A stretch of 17,416 bases of DNA from Chloroflexota bacterium (GTDB lineage Bacteria; Chloroflexota; Anaerolineae; SpSt-600): positions 1 through 17,416 of the forward strand of contig DRAO01000232.1 in assembly GCA_011041825.1 (NCBI GenBank), given 5' to 3'. The position numbers were made by a program, and so were the translations under genes. This document shows, one piece after another, positions 1 through 6,851 of this stretch. Every line of letters starts with the position of its first letter. Positions within the stretch are counted from its first letter, which is position 1. The notes below the pieces were generated by a model. That model saw nothing but the letters and a program-made list of their open reading frames with translations, did not search any database and was not told where the DNA came from.

Positions 1-1
1 C

Positions 2-205
2 GAAGCCATAATATGCTCTATGACTCCGGAGGAACGTCGCCATCCTGAAATCATCAACGCCAGCCGTAAGCGGCGTATTGCCCGGGGTTCAGGCACCACC
101 GTGCAGGAAGTGAACCAGCTCTTGGCTCAATTCCGCCAGATGCAACGGATGATGAAGCAGATGAAGAAAGGGCGTTTGCCAGGGTTGTTGCGGATGTTCG
201 GGTGA
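2..205 (+). CDS. ffh: Signal recognition particle protein Ffh (SRP54), C-terminal fragment
   Basis: This is the 3' end of ffh; the reading frame is open from base 2 and the gene starts left of the window. Ffh is the SRP GTPase that binds 4.5S RNA and signal sequences on ribosomes and delivers inner-membrane proteins to FtsY. The 67 visible residues are the end of the methionine-rich M domain. They include [14 protein letters not shown], the RNA-binding [20 protein letters not shown] segment, and a Met/Lys-rich tail ([12 protein letters not shown]) ending in LLRMFG. The G domain and the start of the M domain lie outside. It ends with TGA at 203-205, just before a perfect palindrome. In many bacteria rpsP, khpA and rimM follow directly; here four other genes intervene. 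The family call is secure. Confidence 0.95.
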   Translation, partial: EAIICSMTPEERRHPEIINASRKRRIARGSGTTVQEVNQLLAQFRQMQRMMKQMKKGRLPGLLRMFG

Positions 206-215
206 GCTTAATTTA

Positions 216-260
216 AAGGTGTTTTTGCACAGCAGCAAAGCTGCTGTGCAAAAACACCTT
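216..260. repeat. Perfect 21-bp-stem palindrome with AAA loop (GCRAAGC family, copy 1)
   Basis: The left arm (216-236) and right arm (240-260) are exactly complementary over 21 bp around the triplet AAA. The inner part reads TTGCACAGCAGC-AAA-GCTGCTGTGCAA. It lies 10 bp after the ffh stop and 34 bp before the start of the next gene. No T-run follows on the + strand (the next bases are GTTCCTCC), so it is not a classical intrinsic terminator, although it could still stop transcription or protect the ffh 3' end. Its inner 27 bp matches the palindrome at 17053-17079 with paired A-to-G and T-to-C changes, so it belongs to a dispersed family. Confidence 0.85.
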
Positions 261-294
261 GTTCCTCCCTACTAAGTACGAGGGGAGCTTTTCA

Positions 295-717
295 ATGTCT
301 TGGTTAGTGGCAAATGTTGATGTCGTTAAAGTGACTTTGATCGCTTTATCCGTTGTTTTCTTATTGCTGGATATATTAGTTAAAAGCGCTTTCCGGATGG
401 CTCCTGAGAGTGCAGGTGCGGATTTATGTCTAGCTGCTGTTTCTTTTGATGCTTCGATACTGGTTGATAATTTTAACAGAGTTGTCACATCACCCGCTCC
501 TTCACTGGAAGAAGTACGACTCAATTTATATGCATCTTTCCTGCTCTTCCTTATCACACTTATATTTTGGGTTATAAGCCTGAAATTAGTGGCTCCACCT
601 CAAAGACCGAGGTATAGTTTGCCCGGAGAAAAGATGATAGGATTCTCACATGTTCTTGCTAACTTCCTAGGCTTTTTCTCCTTTGCGCTAGTGATATGGC
701 TTTTTGTGGAGGTATAA
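295..717 (+). CDS. Small multi-pass membrane protein of unknown function
   Basis: I do not recognise this 140-residue protein. Three hydrophobic segments are visible, at about residues 9-28, 79-99 and 117-137. They are separated by a loop containing GADLCLAAVSFD (about 41-52) and a short Pro/Arg-rich stretch (about 100-110). The start at ATG 295 is supported by AGGGGAG at 281-287; the upstream in-frame TTG at 259 has no visible ribosome-binding site and touches the palindrome. Its stop (715-717) is one base before the FHA gene's ATG, so the two are probably co-transcribed and translationally linked. It is AT-richer than the flanking housekeeping genes (hand count 541-600: 24 GC of 60), as are the two genes after it. 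It may be a membrane partner or target of the FHA/kinase pair; that is inferred only from position. Confidence 0.75.
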   Translation: MSWLVANVDVVKVTLIALSVVFLLLDILVKSAFRMAPESAGADLCLAAVSFDASILVDNFNRVVTSPAPSLEEVRLNLYASFLLFLITLIFWVISLKLVAPPQRPRYSLPGEKMIGFSHVLANFLGFFSFALVIWLFVEV

Positions 718-718
718 T

Positions 719-1243
719 ATGAATTGGCCCACAATAATAGCTGCCATTCTAGTAGCTTCTGTGGTCTCGGCTATGGGGGCAGCTGTTGCTTATCTACTGC
801 AACTTCGGTTAAAGCGGCTTGAGAAAATAGAAGAGGCACTTGAGCTCAGAGATGTGATGGTAGCACCGGTTCCAACTGGTGTACCCCAGGCCTCTGTTAT
901 GGAACCTCCTTCCACTCCTGCTACTGAATATTCTGAGCTTAAAGCCCGGTTAGATGTAGTAACAGGCCCTGAAGCGGGGAAAAGCTTCCAACTTAAAGAA
1001 CGCACTTTAATAGGACGTGATCCACGTTTATGCGACATTGCATTCCCAGACATTTTGGTTTCCAGACAGCATGCTAAGATTATAACCGATGGGGAGAAAT
1101 TCTACCTTTATGACTTGGAGAGTACTAATGGCACCTTTGTGAATGGACAGCGAGTTTTGGGAGCCATTGAGCTTCATAACGGGGATAGGATTCGAATAGG
1201 ACCAAATATAGAGTTGATCTTCAGATGTGAAGATGGCTTATAA
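719..1243 (+). CDS. Membrane-anchored FHA domain protein
   Basis: FHA domains bind phosphothreonine peptides and usually read out Ser/Thr kinase activity. This 174-residue protein has an N-terminal membrane helix (about 5-27), a short charged helix (28-45), a Pro/Thr-rich linker (about 48-70) and a C-terminal FHA domain (about 78-170). The key FHA residues are all present: GR at 99-100, SRQH at 115-118, the STNGTFVNG block at 135-143 and NGDRIRIG at 154-161. The layout suggests a cytoplasmic sensor held at the membrane. GGAGG at 708-712 fits ATG 719 better than the GTG-type start further upstream. The stop overlaps the start of the kinase gene, so kinase and reader are made together; linker threonines (for example 53, 66 and 69) are possible phosphorylation sites (inference). 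Confidence 0.9.
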   Translation: MNWPTIIAAILVASVVSAMGAAVAYLLQLRLKRLEKIEEALELRDVMVAPVPTGVPQASVMEPPSTPATEYSELKARLDVVTGPEAGKSFQLKERTLIGRDPRLCDIAFPDILVSRQHAKIITDGEKFYLYDLESTNGTFVNGQRVLGAIELHNGDRIRIGPNIELIFRCEDGL

Positions 1244-2081
1244 AAAGGGTGATAGGCTCGGAAGATTTATAATCTTACAAACGCTTCCTTCCAGTGGGAC
1301 TGCCCAGGTATACAAGGCGCAAATTGTGGAGAGAGAAGAGAAGGTCATCTTAAAGGTAGCAAGGGGAGCAGAGGCTGATCGTTTAAAAAATGAAGCCGAA
1401 ATACTTCCTTTTCTCTGCCATCCTCACATCATTAAGATACTGCCAGCTCTGGAGATAGAGGGTAAAAATTATTATGCGGCCAGAAACCCTGAAACTGATG
1501 AATGGTATATAGCCCTTGAATATATATCCGGCGGTTCCTTAGAAGAGAAATTGGGACAGAAGGGGAGGCTTGACCTCCAAGAGGCACTGGCTATAATAAT
1601 ACAAGTTGGCTCAGCATTGGCATATGCACATTCAAAAGGTATAATACATCGGGATGTAAAGCCAGGTAACGTCCTCTTTAGAAGGGCTAATGCTGAAATC
1701 GAGGCAGTGCTTTCCGATTTTGGCATCGCTGCTGAAGGACGCAGAGCAAAGGCAGATAAGGTAATCGGTACTTTACCCTACGTGTCCCCAGAGCAGGTAA
1801 AGCGAGCTTTAGGGGAGAACACTACAGTGGACGAAAGGACGGATATATATTCTCTGGGCGTCCTTCTATATGAGATGCTCACGGGTGTGAAGCCATTTAT
1901 GGCTAAGGGGAAGGAAGAGCTTTTGAAGGTTATAAAAGATAAGGAACCTATACCCCCTTCGGAACTCAATCCTGCTATTCCTAGAACTATTGAAGAGGTA
2001 ATTTTAAAGGCTCTGGAGAAGGAGCCCTTTAGGCGATTTCAGACCGTGGAAGAAATGCTGAAAACTTTAAGGAGGGCCTGA
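1233..2081 (+). CDS. Soluble Hanks-type Ser/Thr protein kinase
   Basis: This is a stand-alone kinase domain of 282 residues with no membrane helix and no PASTA or other sensor domain, unlike PrkC/PknB. It has the ATP-anchoring Lys in VILKVA (K41), helix-C Glu (E54), catalytic HRDVKPGN (139-146), DFG (162-164), SPEQ (185-188) and the DIYSLGVLLYEMLTG helix. It should be catalytically competent. Two oddities: the glycine-rich loop is degenerate (LPSSGTAQVYKA, with Pro/Ser/Ala where GxGxxG is expected), and between DFG and SPE the only hydroxyl residue is T180, so usual activation-loop autophosphorylation sites are missing. The start may be ATG 1233 or GTG 1227; both overlap the FHA gene end. AT-rich base use (23 GC of 60 at 1621-1680) contrasts with neighbours. 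The likely partner is the preceding FHA protein. Confidence 0.93.
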   Translation: MAYKKGDRLGRFIILQTLPSSGTAQVYKAQIVEREEKVILKVARGAEADRLKNEAEILPFLCHPHIIKILPALEIEGKNYYAARNPETDEWYIALEYISGGSLEEKLGQKGRLDLQEALAIIIQVGSALAYAHSKGIIHRDVKPGNVLFRRANAEIEAVLSDFGIAAEGRRAKADKVIGTLPYVSPEQVKRALGENTTVDERTDIYSLGVLLYEMLTGVKPFMAKGKEELLKVIKDKEPIPPSELNPAIPRTIEEVILKALEKEPFRRFQTVEEMLKTLRRA

Positions 2082-3007
2082 TGCTTCACAAAATCATCCG
2101 CATCCCGAGAGCACCCTTTTTCACAGCCACACTGGTGCCTGTCTTCCTGGGAACAGCCATAGCTTGGTGGGAAGGTCACTTCCATTGGGGATATTTCCTG
2201 CTCGCTTTCATCGGGGGGCTAGCAGCCCATGCTGCTACCAACATAATCAACGATTACGGTGACCACCTCTCGGGCAATGATGAGGCTAACCCTCACCCCA
2301 CCCCTTTCAGTGGCGGGAGCAGAGTTATCCAAGAGGGGGTTGTCTCGGCTCAGACAATGCTTTACATCGCCATAACCTGCTATTTGTTAACGGCAATCAT
2401 AGGATTGTACCTGGCTTATGTCAGAGGATGGATGCTCATAGTCATCGGTGCCCTGGGCATCTTCCTCTCGGTTTGGTATAGCTTGCCCCGGTTTGGGGCC
2501 TCTTACATAGGGCATGGTCTGGGCGAACTGGCCGTTGGGTTGGGTTTTGGCCCAATTATGGTGCTGGGGGCCTATTACGTGCAAACCCAGCATCTCTCCT
2601 GGCCTGCTTTTTGGGCATCCATCCCGGTAGGGTTCTTGATAGCCGAAGTCCTTTACATCAATGAATTCCCTGACTACGAGGCCGACAAGGTGGTGGACAA
2701 GCACACCCTTATCGTCCATTGGGGGAGGGAGAAAGCCGTAAAGGGATATGTAATTATCCTGGCGGCGGTTTACATCACGATTTTGATAGGGGTGCTCGCC
2801 AGGTGGATGCCAGGGACAAGCCTCCTGGCAATCCTTACAGCACCTCTGGCTTATAAAGCCATCCGTACCCTCAGACGTTTCTATGACCGGGTTCCGGAAA
2901 TCATCCCTGCCAATGCGGTTACCATCCAGGTACATCTTTTCACCGGGCTTCTGTTGGTCCTGGCATACCTGGTGGCAGGGTGGTTCTTCCCTCCGACCAC
3001 AGGCTGA
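2081..3007 (+). CDS. menA: UbiA-family prenyltransferase, MenA-like (1,4-dihydroxy-2-naphthoate polyprenyltransferase)
   Basis: UbiA enzymes are integral membrane transferases that move a polyprenyl chain from its diphosphate onto an aromatic acceptor, with Mg2+ held by two Asp-rich motifs. Both motifs are here: NIINDYGDHLSGND (54-67) and NEFPDYEADKVVDK (194-207). About eight to nine hydrophobic helices fit the fold. GLGELAVGLGFGPIMVLGAYY-like residues (146-166) and the 308-aa length resemble MenA, so a menaquinone role is likely, but specificity cannot be proven from sequence. AAGGAGGG at 2069-2076 precedes ATG 2081. The start overlaps the kinase stop by one base (TGATG), so translation is coupled although base composition changes here to the GC-richer local norm. 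rpsP follows after 41 bp. Confidence 0.85.
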   Translation: MLHKIIRIPRAPFFTATLVPVFLGTAIAWWEGHFHWGYFLLAFIGGLAAHAATNIINDYGDHLSGNDEANPHPTPFSGGSRVIQEGVVSAQTMLYIAITCYLLTAIIGLYLAYVRGWMLIVIGALGIFLSVWYSLPRFGASYIGHGLGELAVGLGFGPIMVLGAYYVQTQHLSWPAFWASIPVGFLIAEVLYINEFPDYEADKVVDKHTLIVHWGREKAVKGYVIILAAVYITILIGVLARWMPGTSLLAILTAPLAYKAIRTLRRFYDRVPEIIPANAVTIQVHLFTGLLLVLAYLVAGWFFPPTTG

Positions 3008-3035
3008 GAGATGTGCCTTGCAAAAACCACATTAC

Positions 3036-3045
3036 AAAGGAGGTG
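3036..3045 (+). promoter_or_regulatory. Strong Shine-Dalgarno site fixing the TTG start of rpsP
   Basis: AAAGGAGGTG lies five bases before TTG 3049. It decides the start, because the rpsP coding frame begins (as VRIRLRRMG) with no ATG or GTG at the expected position. Confidence 0.8.
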
Positions 3046-3048
3046 TAA

Positions 3049-3315
3049 TTGGTAAGGATAAGACTTAGACGGATGGGGATGAAAAAGCAACCAAGCTACA
3101 GGATTGTGGTAGCCGATTCCAAAGCGCCCAGGGATGGCAAATACATAGAGAACATCGGCTTCTACAATCCCCGCACCGAGCCCCCCACTATCCAGATTAA
3201 TGAGGAGAGGGCCCTTTACTGGCTTGGTGTGGGCGCTCAGCCTACTGAAGCAGCAGCGAGGCTGCTTGAGAAAACAGGGGTTATGGAAAAATTCAGGGCA
3301 ATGAAGGGGAAGTAA
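3049..3315 (+). CDS. rpsP: 30S ribosomal protein S16
   Basis: S16 is a primary binder of 16S rRNA in assembly of the 30S body. The 88-residue length and the sequence are typical: [20 protein letters not shown] at the N-terminus, [14 protein letters not shown] in the middle, and the basic C-terminus. Translation starts at TTG after a strong Shine-Dalgarno site. The order rpsP-khpA-rimM is a conserved block in many bacteria, normally close to ffh. A nested inverted repeat sits between this gene and khpA. Confidence 0.97.
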   Translation: MVRIRLRRMGMKKQPSYRIVVADSKAPRDGKYIENIGFYNPRTEPPTIQINEERALYWLGVGAQPTEAAARLLEKTGVMEKFRAMKGK

Positions 3316-3316
3316 C

Positions 3317-3381
3317 CCTGGTAGGATGTAACCCTCGGCCTTGAGCGGGGTTAACCTCAACTTCTTACATCAAAAACCAGG
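3317..3381 (+). other. Nested two-tier inverted repeat in the rpsP-khpA spacer
   Basis: Two inverted repeats are nested. CCTGGT (3317-3322) pairs with ACCAGG (3376-3381), and GATGTAA (3325-3331) pairs with TTACATC (3365-3371). The inner loop holds AACCC (3330-3334) and GGGTT (3348-3352), which offer a competing pairing. No T-run follows, and the structure ends four bases before the khpA Shine-Dalgarno site. It could modulate khpA translation or act as an mRNA-processing or stability hairpin (inference). Confidence 0.5.
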
Positions 3382-3399
3382 AAAGGAAGGGTGGTGACT

Positions 3400-3684
3400 A
3401 TGGCTCTGGAAATGGACTTCGGCAACAATCCTGTGAATCAAGAAGGTAACCTTTCTATGAGGGAACTGGTGGAATACATTGCTAAAGCCCTTGTAGAAGA
3501 CCCCTCCAAAGTGCGAGTGGAGGAGGTATCCGGACCAAACTCCACAATCCTTGAACTCCATGTGGCCCCCGAGGACGTGGGCAGGATTATCGGGCGCAAC
3601 GGTCGTGTAATCAATGCGATGCGCACCTTGCTGCGGGTTATGGCCGTGCGGCAGGGGAAGCGTGTTGTCCTAGAAATCGTCTAA
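3400..3684 (+). CDS. khpA: KH-domain RNA-binding protein KhpA (YlqC/UPF0109)
   Basis: KhpA is a small single-KH-domain RNA-binding protein that in Firmicutes pairs with KhpB (Jag) and affects cell elongation and sRNA function. The core is clear: RELVEYIAKALVEDP, STILELHVAPEDVGRIIGRNG with the GxxG loop as GRNG, then INAMRTLL and the terminal KRVVLEIV. ATG 3400 sits nine bases after GGAAGG (3385-3390); GTG 3391 and 3394 are alternatives. The family is usually about 75 residues and a start at ATG 3457 would give exactly that, so the 19 residues before it may be an extension or untranslated. It sits between rpsP and rimM as usual. Confidence 0.92.
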   Translation: MALEMDFGNNPVNQEGNLSMRELVEYIAKALVEDPSKVRVEEVSGPNSTILELHVAPEDVGRIIGRNGRVINAMRTLLRVMAVRQGKRVVLEIV

Positions 3685-3762
3685 CCTGAACTCAACCTGG
3701 CCTCATCCGGGCTGCCCCCTAATCCCCCTTTGAAGGTCCGGATGATGGAGGTATTACAGCTT

Positions 3763-4326
3763 ATGGGAAGAGATAGCAGGAAAAAATCTCCCCGCTCGGG
3801 CCGCAGGGTTGTTTTTACAGAAAATTACCCTAAGTATATCTCCATAGGCAGGGTGGTAGCGCCTTGGGGAGATAGAGGTGAGGTCAAGGTAAAGGTCCTC
3901 ACCGACTTCCCAGAGCGCTTCGCCCTGCTGGAAAAAGTTTATATTGGTAAAACGGCGAGGCCCTTCCAAGTGAAGGGCTTTCGCTTCCATAAAGGCTTTG
4001 CCATCTTACAGCTGGAAGGATTCCATACCCGCAGTCAGGCTGAAGCTCTCCGGGGACAATTCATCCAGATACCCATAGAAGAAGTGATGCCCTTGGAAGA
4101 AGGGGAGTATTATGAATTTGAGATAATAGGGTTAGAAGTTAGGACGGAGGAAGGCAAATTCCTTGGCAAAGTTAAGGAGATAATATATACCGGTGCTAAT
4201 GATGTGTATGTGGTGGAAGGGCCTGAAGGAGAGGTGCTTATCCCCGCTATAGAAGACGTGATACTTGACATCAACCTCGCTGAGGGGAGAATGACTGTAC
4301 GCCTTATGGAAGGCCTCCTCCCTTAA
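3763..4326 (+). CDS. rimM: Ribosome maturation factor RimM
   Basis: RimM binds S19 and helps mature the head of the 30S subunit. The N-terminal RimM barrel is visible at YISIGRVVAPWGDRGEVKV (from about residue 25), including the conserved G-x-x-G-E-V-K-V pattern. The C-terminal PRC barrel follows with EGEYYEFEIIGLEV, LGKVKEIIYTGANDVYVV, VLIPAIEDVILDIN. The chosen ATG 3763 follows GGAGG (3747-3751) by 11 bases and gives 187 residues; ATG 3742/3745 or TTG 3730 would lengthen it. Even so, about 20 basic residues precede the normal N-terminus. In many genomes trmD comes next; here it does not, and a possible terminator structure plus a new promoter follow. Confidence 0.93.
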   Translation: MGRDSRKKSPRSGRRVVFTENYPKYISIGRVVAPWGDRGEVKVKVLTDFPERFALLEKVYIGKTARPFQVKGFRFHKGFAILQLEGFHTRSQAEALRGQFIQIPIEEVMPLEEGEYYEFEIIGLEVRTEEGKFLGKVKEIIYTGANDVYVVEGPEGEVLIPAIEDVILDINLAEGRMTVRLMEGLLP

Positions 4327-4336
4327 CGCACCAGGA

Positions 4337-4386
4337 AGGACTCCCCTTAAACCTGTTCTCTTCCGGGCAGGGTTTCTCAAAGTCCT
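4337..4386 (+). terminator. Nested hairpin after rimM, possible weak terminator
   Basis: An outer arm AGGACT (4337-4342) pairs with AGTCCT (4381-4386). An inner arm AAACCTG (4349-4355) pairs with CAGGGTTT (4368-4375) with one bulged G. The inner hairpin is followed by only a short T-containing run (GGGTTTCTC), so intrinsic termination would be weak. The place fits an end for the rpsP-khpA-rimM transcript, because a separate promoter follows at 4444. Confidence 0.4.
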
Positions 4387-4443
4387 AATCATCAGGGGTA
4401 ATGAGCGAGGTAAAGCGCCTGCACTGGCTATTTGAATAAATGC

Positions 4444-4472
4444 TTGACAATAGCGCCCTTATCGTGTATCTT
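4444..4472 (+). promoter_or_regulatory. Sigma70-type promoter for dprA
   Basis: TTGACA (4444-4449) and TATCTT (4467-4472) are 17 bp apart. The predicted start of transcription, near 4479, is 11 bases before the AGAGAGG site (4490-4496) used by dprA. This excludes the upstream in-frame ATG at 4432 as a start on this transcript. Confidence 0.7.
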
Positions 4473-4506
4473 TAATTCCAGTTTGCGTGAGAGAGGTCTG
4501 GATAAA

Positions 4507-5640
4507 ATGCCAAGTTATCACCTGCAAGGCGACAAAAATAAGAAATACTGGGTAGGGTTCAGCCTGGTCAAAGGGATAGGTCCAACCCGGTTCAGGAGGC
4601 TCGTGGAGCACTTCGGCAGTGCAGAGGCCGCCTGGAAAGCCCAACCATCGGAATTGGCCCGGGCAGGGCTCGATAGGCGCTCCATAGAGAACCTGTTAAC
4701 CACCCGACAGAGGGTCTCCCTTGATGAGGAGATGGAGAAACTCCGCAAGATTGGAGTGCGGCTTGTCACCTGGGAGGATGAGGAATACCCATATAACCTG
4801 CGACACATCGAAAACCCTCCCTTTTTACTTTATGTCAAGGGGGAACTCAAACCTCAGGATGAATGGGCTGTGGCCGTTGTGGGCACCCGTCGGGCCAGCG
4901 TGTACGGTAAGGAGGCAACCCGCTTTTTAGTGGACCAACTCGCCCGCAGCGGCGTGACCATCGTAAGCGGCCTGGCCCGGGGCATAGATTCCGTGGCCCA
5001 CAGGGCTGCCCTTGAAGCCGGAGGCCGCACCATAGCGGTGCTGGGTTCCGGCTTGGACATAATCTATCCGCCTGAACATACGAAATTGGCCCAAGCCATT
5101 GCGAAAAACGGGGCATTGATAACCGAATACCCCCTGGGCACCCCTCCAGAGGGGGTAAACTTCCCCCCTCGCAATCGCATCATAAGCGGCCTTTCCAAGG
5201 GGGTGCTGGTGGTGGAGGCCGGGGAAACCAGCGGAGCCCTTATCACTGCTGATTTCGCCCTGGAACAGGGCCGAGATGTCTTTGCCGTACCCGGAAGCAT
5301 CTTCTACAAAACCTGCCGAGGCACTAATAAGCTTATACAACAGGGGGCCAAGCTCGTGCTCTCGGCAGAGGATATTTTGGAGGAACTCAACTTCTCTATG
5401 ATTGAGGAGCGAGAGGAAATAAAAGCCATCGTCCCTGCCACCGAAAAAGAGGCCCTCCTGTTGAAGCATATCTCATCGGAGCCAGTTCACATTGATGAAC
5501 TCAAGAAGGCGACAGGCCTCCCTATAGCTGAGGTCTCCAGCACCCTGGCCCTTATGGAACTTAAGGGGTTGGTACGCCAGGTGGGCGGGATGCATTACGT
5601 GATAGCCCGGGAAGGGAAGGTAGAGTATATCGTGGATTAA
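4507..5640 (+). CDS. dprA: DNA-processing protein DprA (Smf)
   Basis: DprA binds incoming single-stranded DNA in the cytoplasm and loads RecA during natural transformation; it is also kept in many species not known to be competent. This 377-residue protein has an N-terminal helix-hairpin-helix-like region (VKGIGPTRFR, 21-30), then the Rossmann-like DprA core with VAVVGTRRAS (122-131), SGLARGIDSVAH (154-165), NFPPRNRIISGLSKG (218-232) and ETSGALITA (240-248). A C-terminal winged helix follows (about 319-370, EKEALLLKHI...LKGLVRQVGG). ATG 4507 is chosen because the promoter at 4444-4472 lies over the upstream in-frame ATG and AGAGAGG is ten bases before 4507. dprA is often next to topA; here two sugar-related genes intervene. 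Confidence 0.96.
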   Translation: MPSYHLQGDKNKKYWVGFSLVKGIGPTRFRRLVEHFGSAEAAWKAQPSELARAGLDRRSIENLLTTRQRVSLDEEMEKLRKIGVRLVTWEDEEYPYNLRHIENPPFLLYVKGELKPQDEWAVAVVGTRRASVYGKEATRFLVDQLARSGVTIVSGLARGIDSVAHRAALEAGGRTIAVLGSGLDIIYPPEHTKLAQAIAKNGALITEYPLGTPPEGVNFPPRNRIISGLSKGVLVVEAGETSGALITADFALEQGRDVFAVPGSIFYKTCRGTNKLIQQGAKLVLSAEDILEELNFSMIEEREEIKAIVPATEKEALLLKHISSEPVHIDELKKATGLPIAEVSSTLALMELKGLVRQVGGMHYVIAREGKVEYIVD

Positions 5641-5714
5641 GCTTTCGCCAGGGCAGATTGAGAGACTTTAGAGAACGCTTATTCCTCAACCTTCTGCGTT
5701 TGAAACCTTCTGTG

Positions 5715-5747
5715 GGGCTTGAGGGCGGTCCCCCTTAGCCGAAGCCC
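5715..5747 (+). other. Nested hairpin in the dprA-manC spacer
   Basis: GGGCTT (5715-5720) pairs with AAGCCC (5742-5747), with an inner AGGG (5722-5725) facing CCCT (5732-5735). No T-run follows on the + strand. It sits 18 bases before the manC Shine-Dalgarno site. A weaker pair AACGC/GCGTT (about 5674-5700) lies upstream. Its role is unknown; I see no clear promoter in this spacer. Confidence 0.35.
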
Positions 5748-5774
5748 AAGCGATTATGACCACGAAAGGAGGCG

Positions 5775-6851
5775 ATGACGGTGTTTGCCCTTATCCTTGC
5801 CGGAGGAGCGGGAACCAGATTATGGCCCAGAAGCAGGAAGAACAGGCCCAAACAGCTTCTGGATATCGTGGCTAAGAACACTATGCTTCAGGAGACTTAC
5901 ATCCGTATAAGGCCGATGCTCTCCCCGGAAGAGATATTCGTGGTTACCAACAGGACATACGCCCCCTTCATCAAGGCTCAGCTACCCCTGTTGCCTACGG
6001 GCAACATCATTACCGAACCTGAAGGCAAGGGGACAGCTCCCTGCATAGGGCTGGCTGCTTTACATATGAGGCGGATGAACCCTGACGAAATTATGGCTTC
6101 CCTCCACGCTGACCACGTGATAGAAAAACCCGAGGTCTTCCGCCGGGCTCTCAAAGCTGCTGTCAAGGTAGCCGAGCACGATTACCTGGTGACCTTAGGC
6201 ATAAAGCCAACCCATCCCGAAACCGGTTACGGCTACATCTGCCGGGGAGAGCTGTGGGGCGAAGTTGATGGCTTCCAGGTCTATTACGCTGAGCGCTTTA
6301 TGGAGAAGCCCGACGAGGAAACAGCAAAGGCCTTCCTGGCCGAAGGACGTTACTACTGGAACAGCGGCATCTTCATCTGGAAGCTCTCCACCATCCTCGA
6401 AGAATTCAAACGCCATCTGCCCGGCCTCTATGGACAGCTTATGGAGATAGATTCCGCCATCGGCACCGAGGAAGAGGAGAAGGTGCTGGAAAGGGTGTGG
6501 AAAGGGGTGAAGCACGAGACCATTGACGAAGGTATAATGGAAAAAGCCGACCGGGTTATGGTCATCCCGGTGGACATCGGCTGGAGCGATGTGGGCAACT
6601 GGGCCACCCTGGCCGATATACTCCCTAAGGATACCGATAACAACGTGGTGGTGGGTGGTGAACACATCGGCATTGATACCACAGGCTCGCTCCTGTACAG
6701 CACCAAACGCCTTATCGCCACGGTAGGGCTCAAGGATATGATTGTGGTGGATACGGATGATGTCATCCTGGTCTGCCCTAAAGACCGGGCTCAGGATGTG
6801 AAGGAGTTGGTGAGAAAATTGAAGGTAAACAATAAGGATGAGTATCTATGA
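5775..6851 (+). CDS. manC: Mannose-1-phosphate guanylyltransferase (GDP-mannose pyrophosphorylase)
   Basis: The enzyme makes GDP-mannose from mannose-1-phosphate and GTP in the cytoplasm, supplying mannosyl or derived sugars for glycans. The nucleotide-binding loop LILAGGAGTRLWPRS (6-20) with K26, the metal-binding HADH (111-114), TGYGYI, FMEKPDEETA, YYWNSGIF (193-200) and DIGWSDVGNW are all present. At 358 residues it has only the nucleotidyltransferase part and beta-helix-like tail, not the phosphomannose isomerase domain of type II enzymes. AAAGGAGG (5765-5772) is only two bases from ATG 5775; GTG 5781 (MFALILAGG...) has better spacing and may be the true start. The end overlaps the next gene by four bases (ATGA), which implies coupled translation. 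Confidence 0.93.
   Translation: MTVFALILAGGAGTRLWPRSRKNRPKQLLDIVAKNTMLQETYIRIRPMLSPEEIFVVTNRTYAPFIKAQLPLLPTGNIITEPEGKGTAPCIGLAALHMRRMNPDEIMASLHADHVIEKPEVFRRALKAAVKVAEHDYLVTLGIKPTHPETGYGYICRGELWGEVDGFQVYYAERFMEKPDEETAKAFLAEGRYYWNSGIFIWKLSTILEEFKRHLPGLYGQLMEIDSAIGTEEEEKVLERVWKGVKHETIDEGIMEKADRVMVIPVDIGWSDVGNWATLADILPKDTDNNVVVGGEHIGIDTTGSLLYSTKRLIATVGLKDMIVVDTDDVILVCPKDRAQDVKELVRKLKVNNKDEYL

Noticed and set aside
213..557. Open frame on the - strand across the palindrome and the small membrane gene
   Set aside because: The + strand frame has a ribosome-binding site, hydrophobic segments and coupling to the FHA gene; the - strand product has none of these.
2387..2935. Open frame of 182 codons on the - strand opposite the UbiA gene
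   Set aside because: It is antisense to a clear prenyltransferase, its product is low-complexity and has no family features.
3704..3744. CATCCGG/CCGGATG inverted repeat in the khpA-rimM spacer
   Set aside because: A 7-bp stem around a 27-base loop without T-run or a clear relation to the rimM start is too weak to call.
4432..4506. N-terminal extension of DprA from ATG 4432
   Set aside because: A -35/-10 pair lies at 4444-4472, so the transcript would start downstream of this ATG; the extra 25 residues do not resemble DprA.
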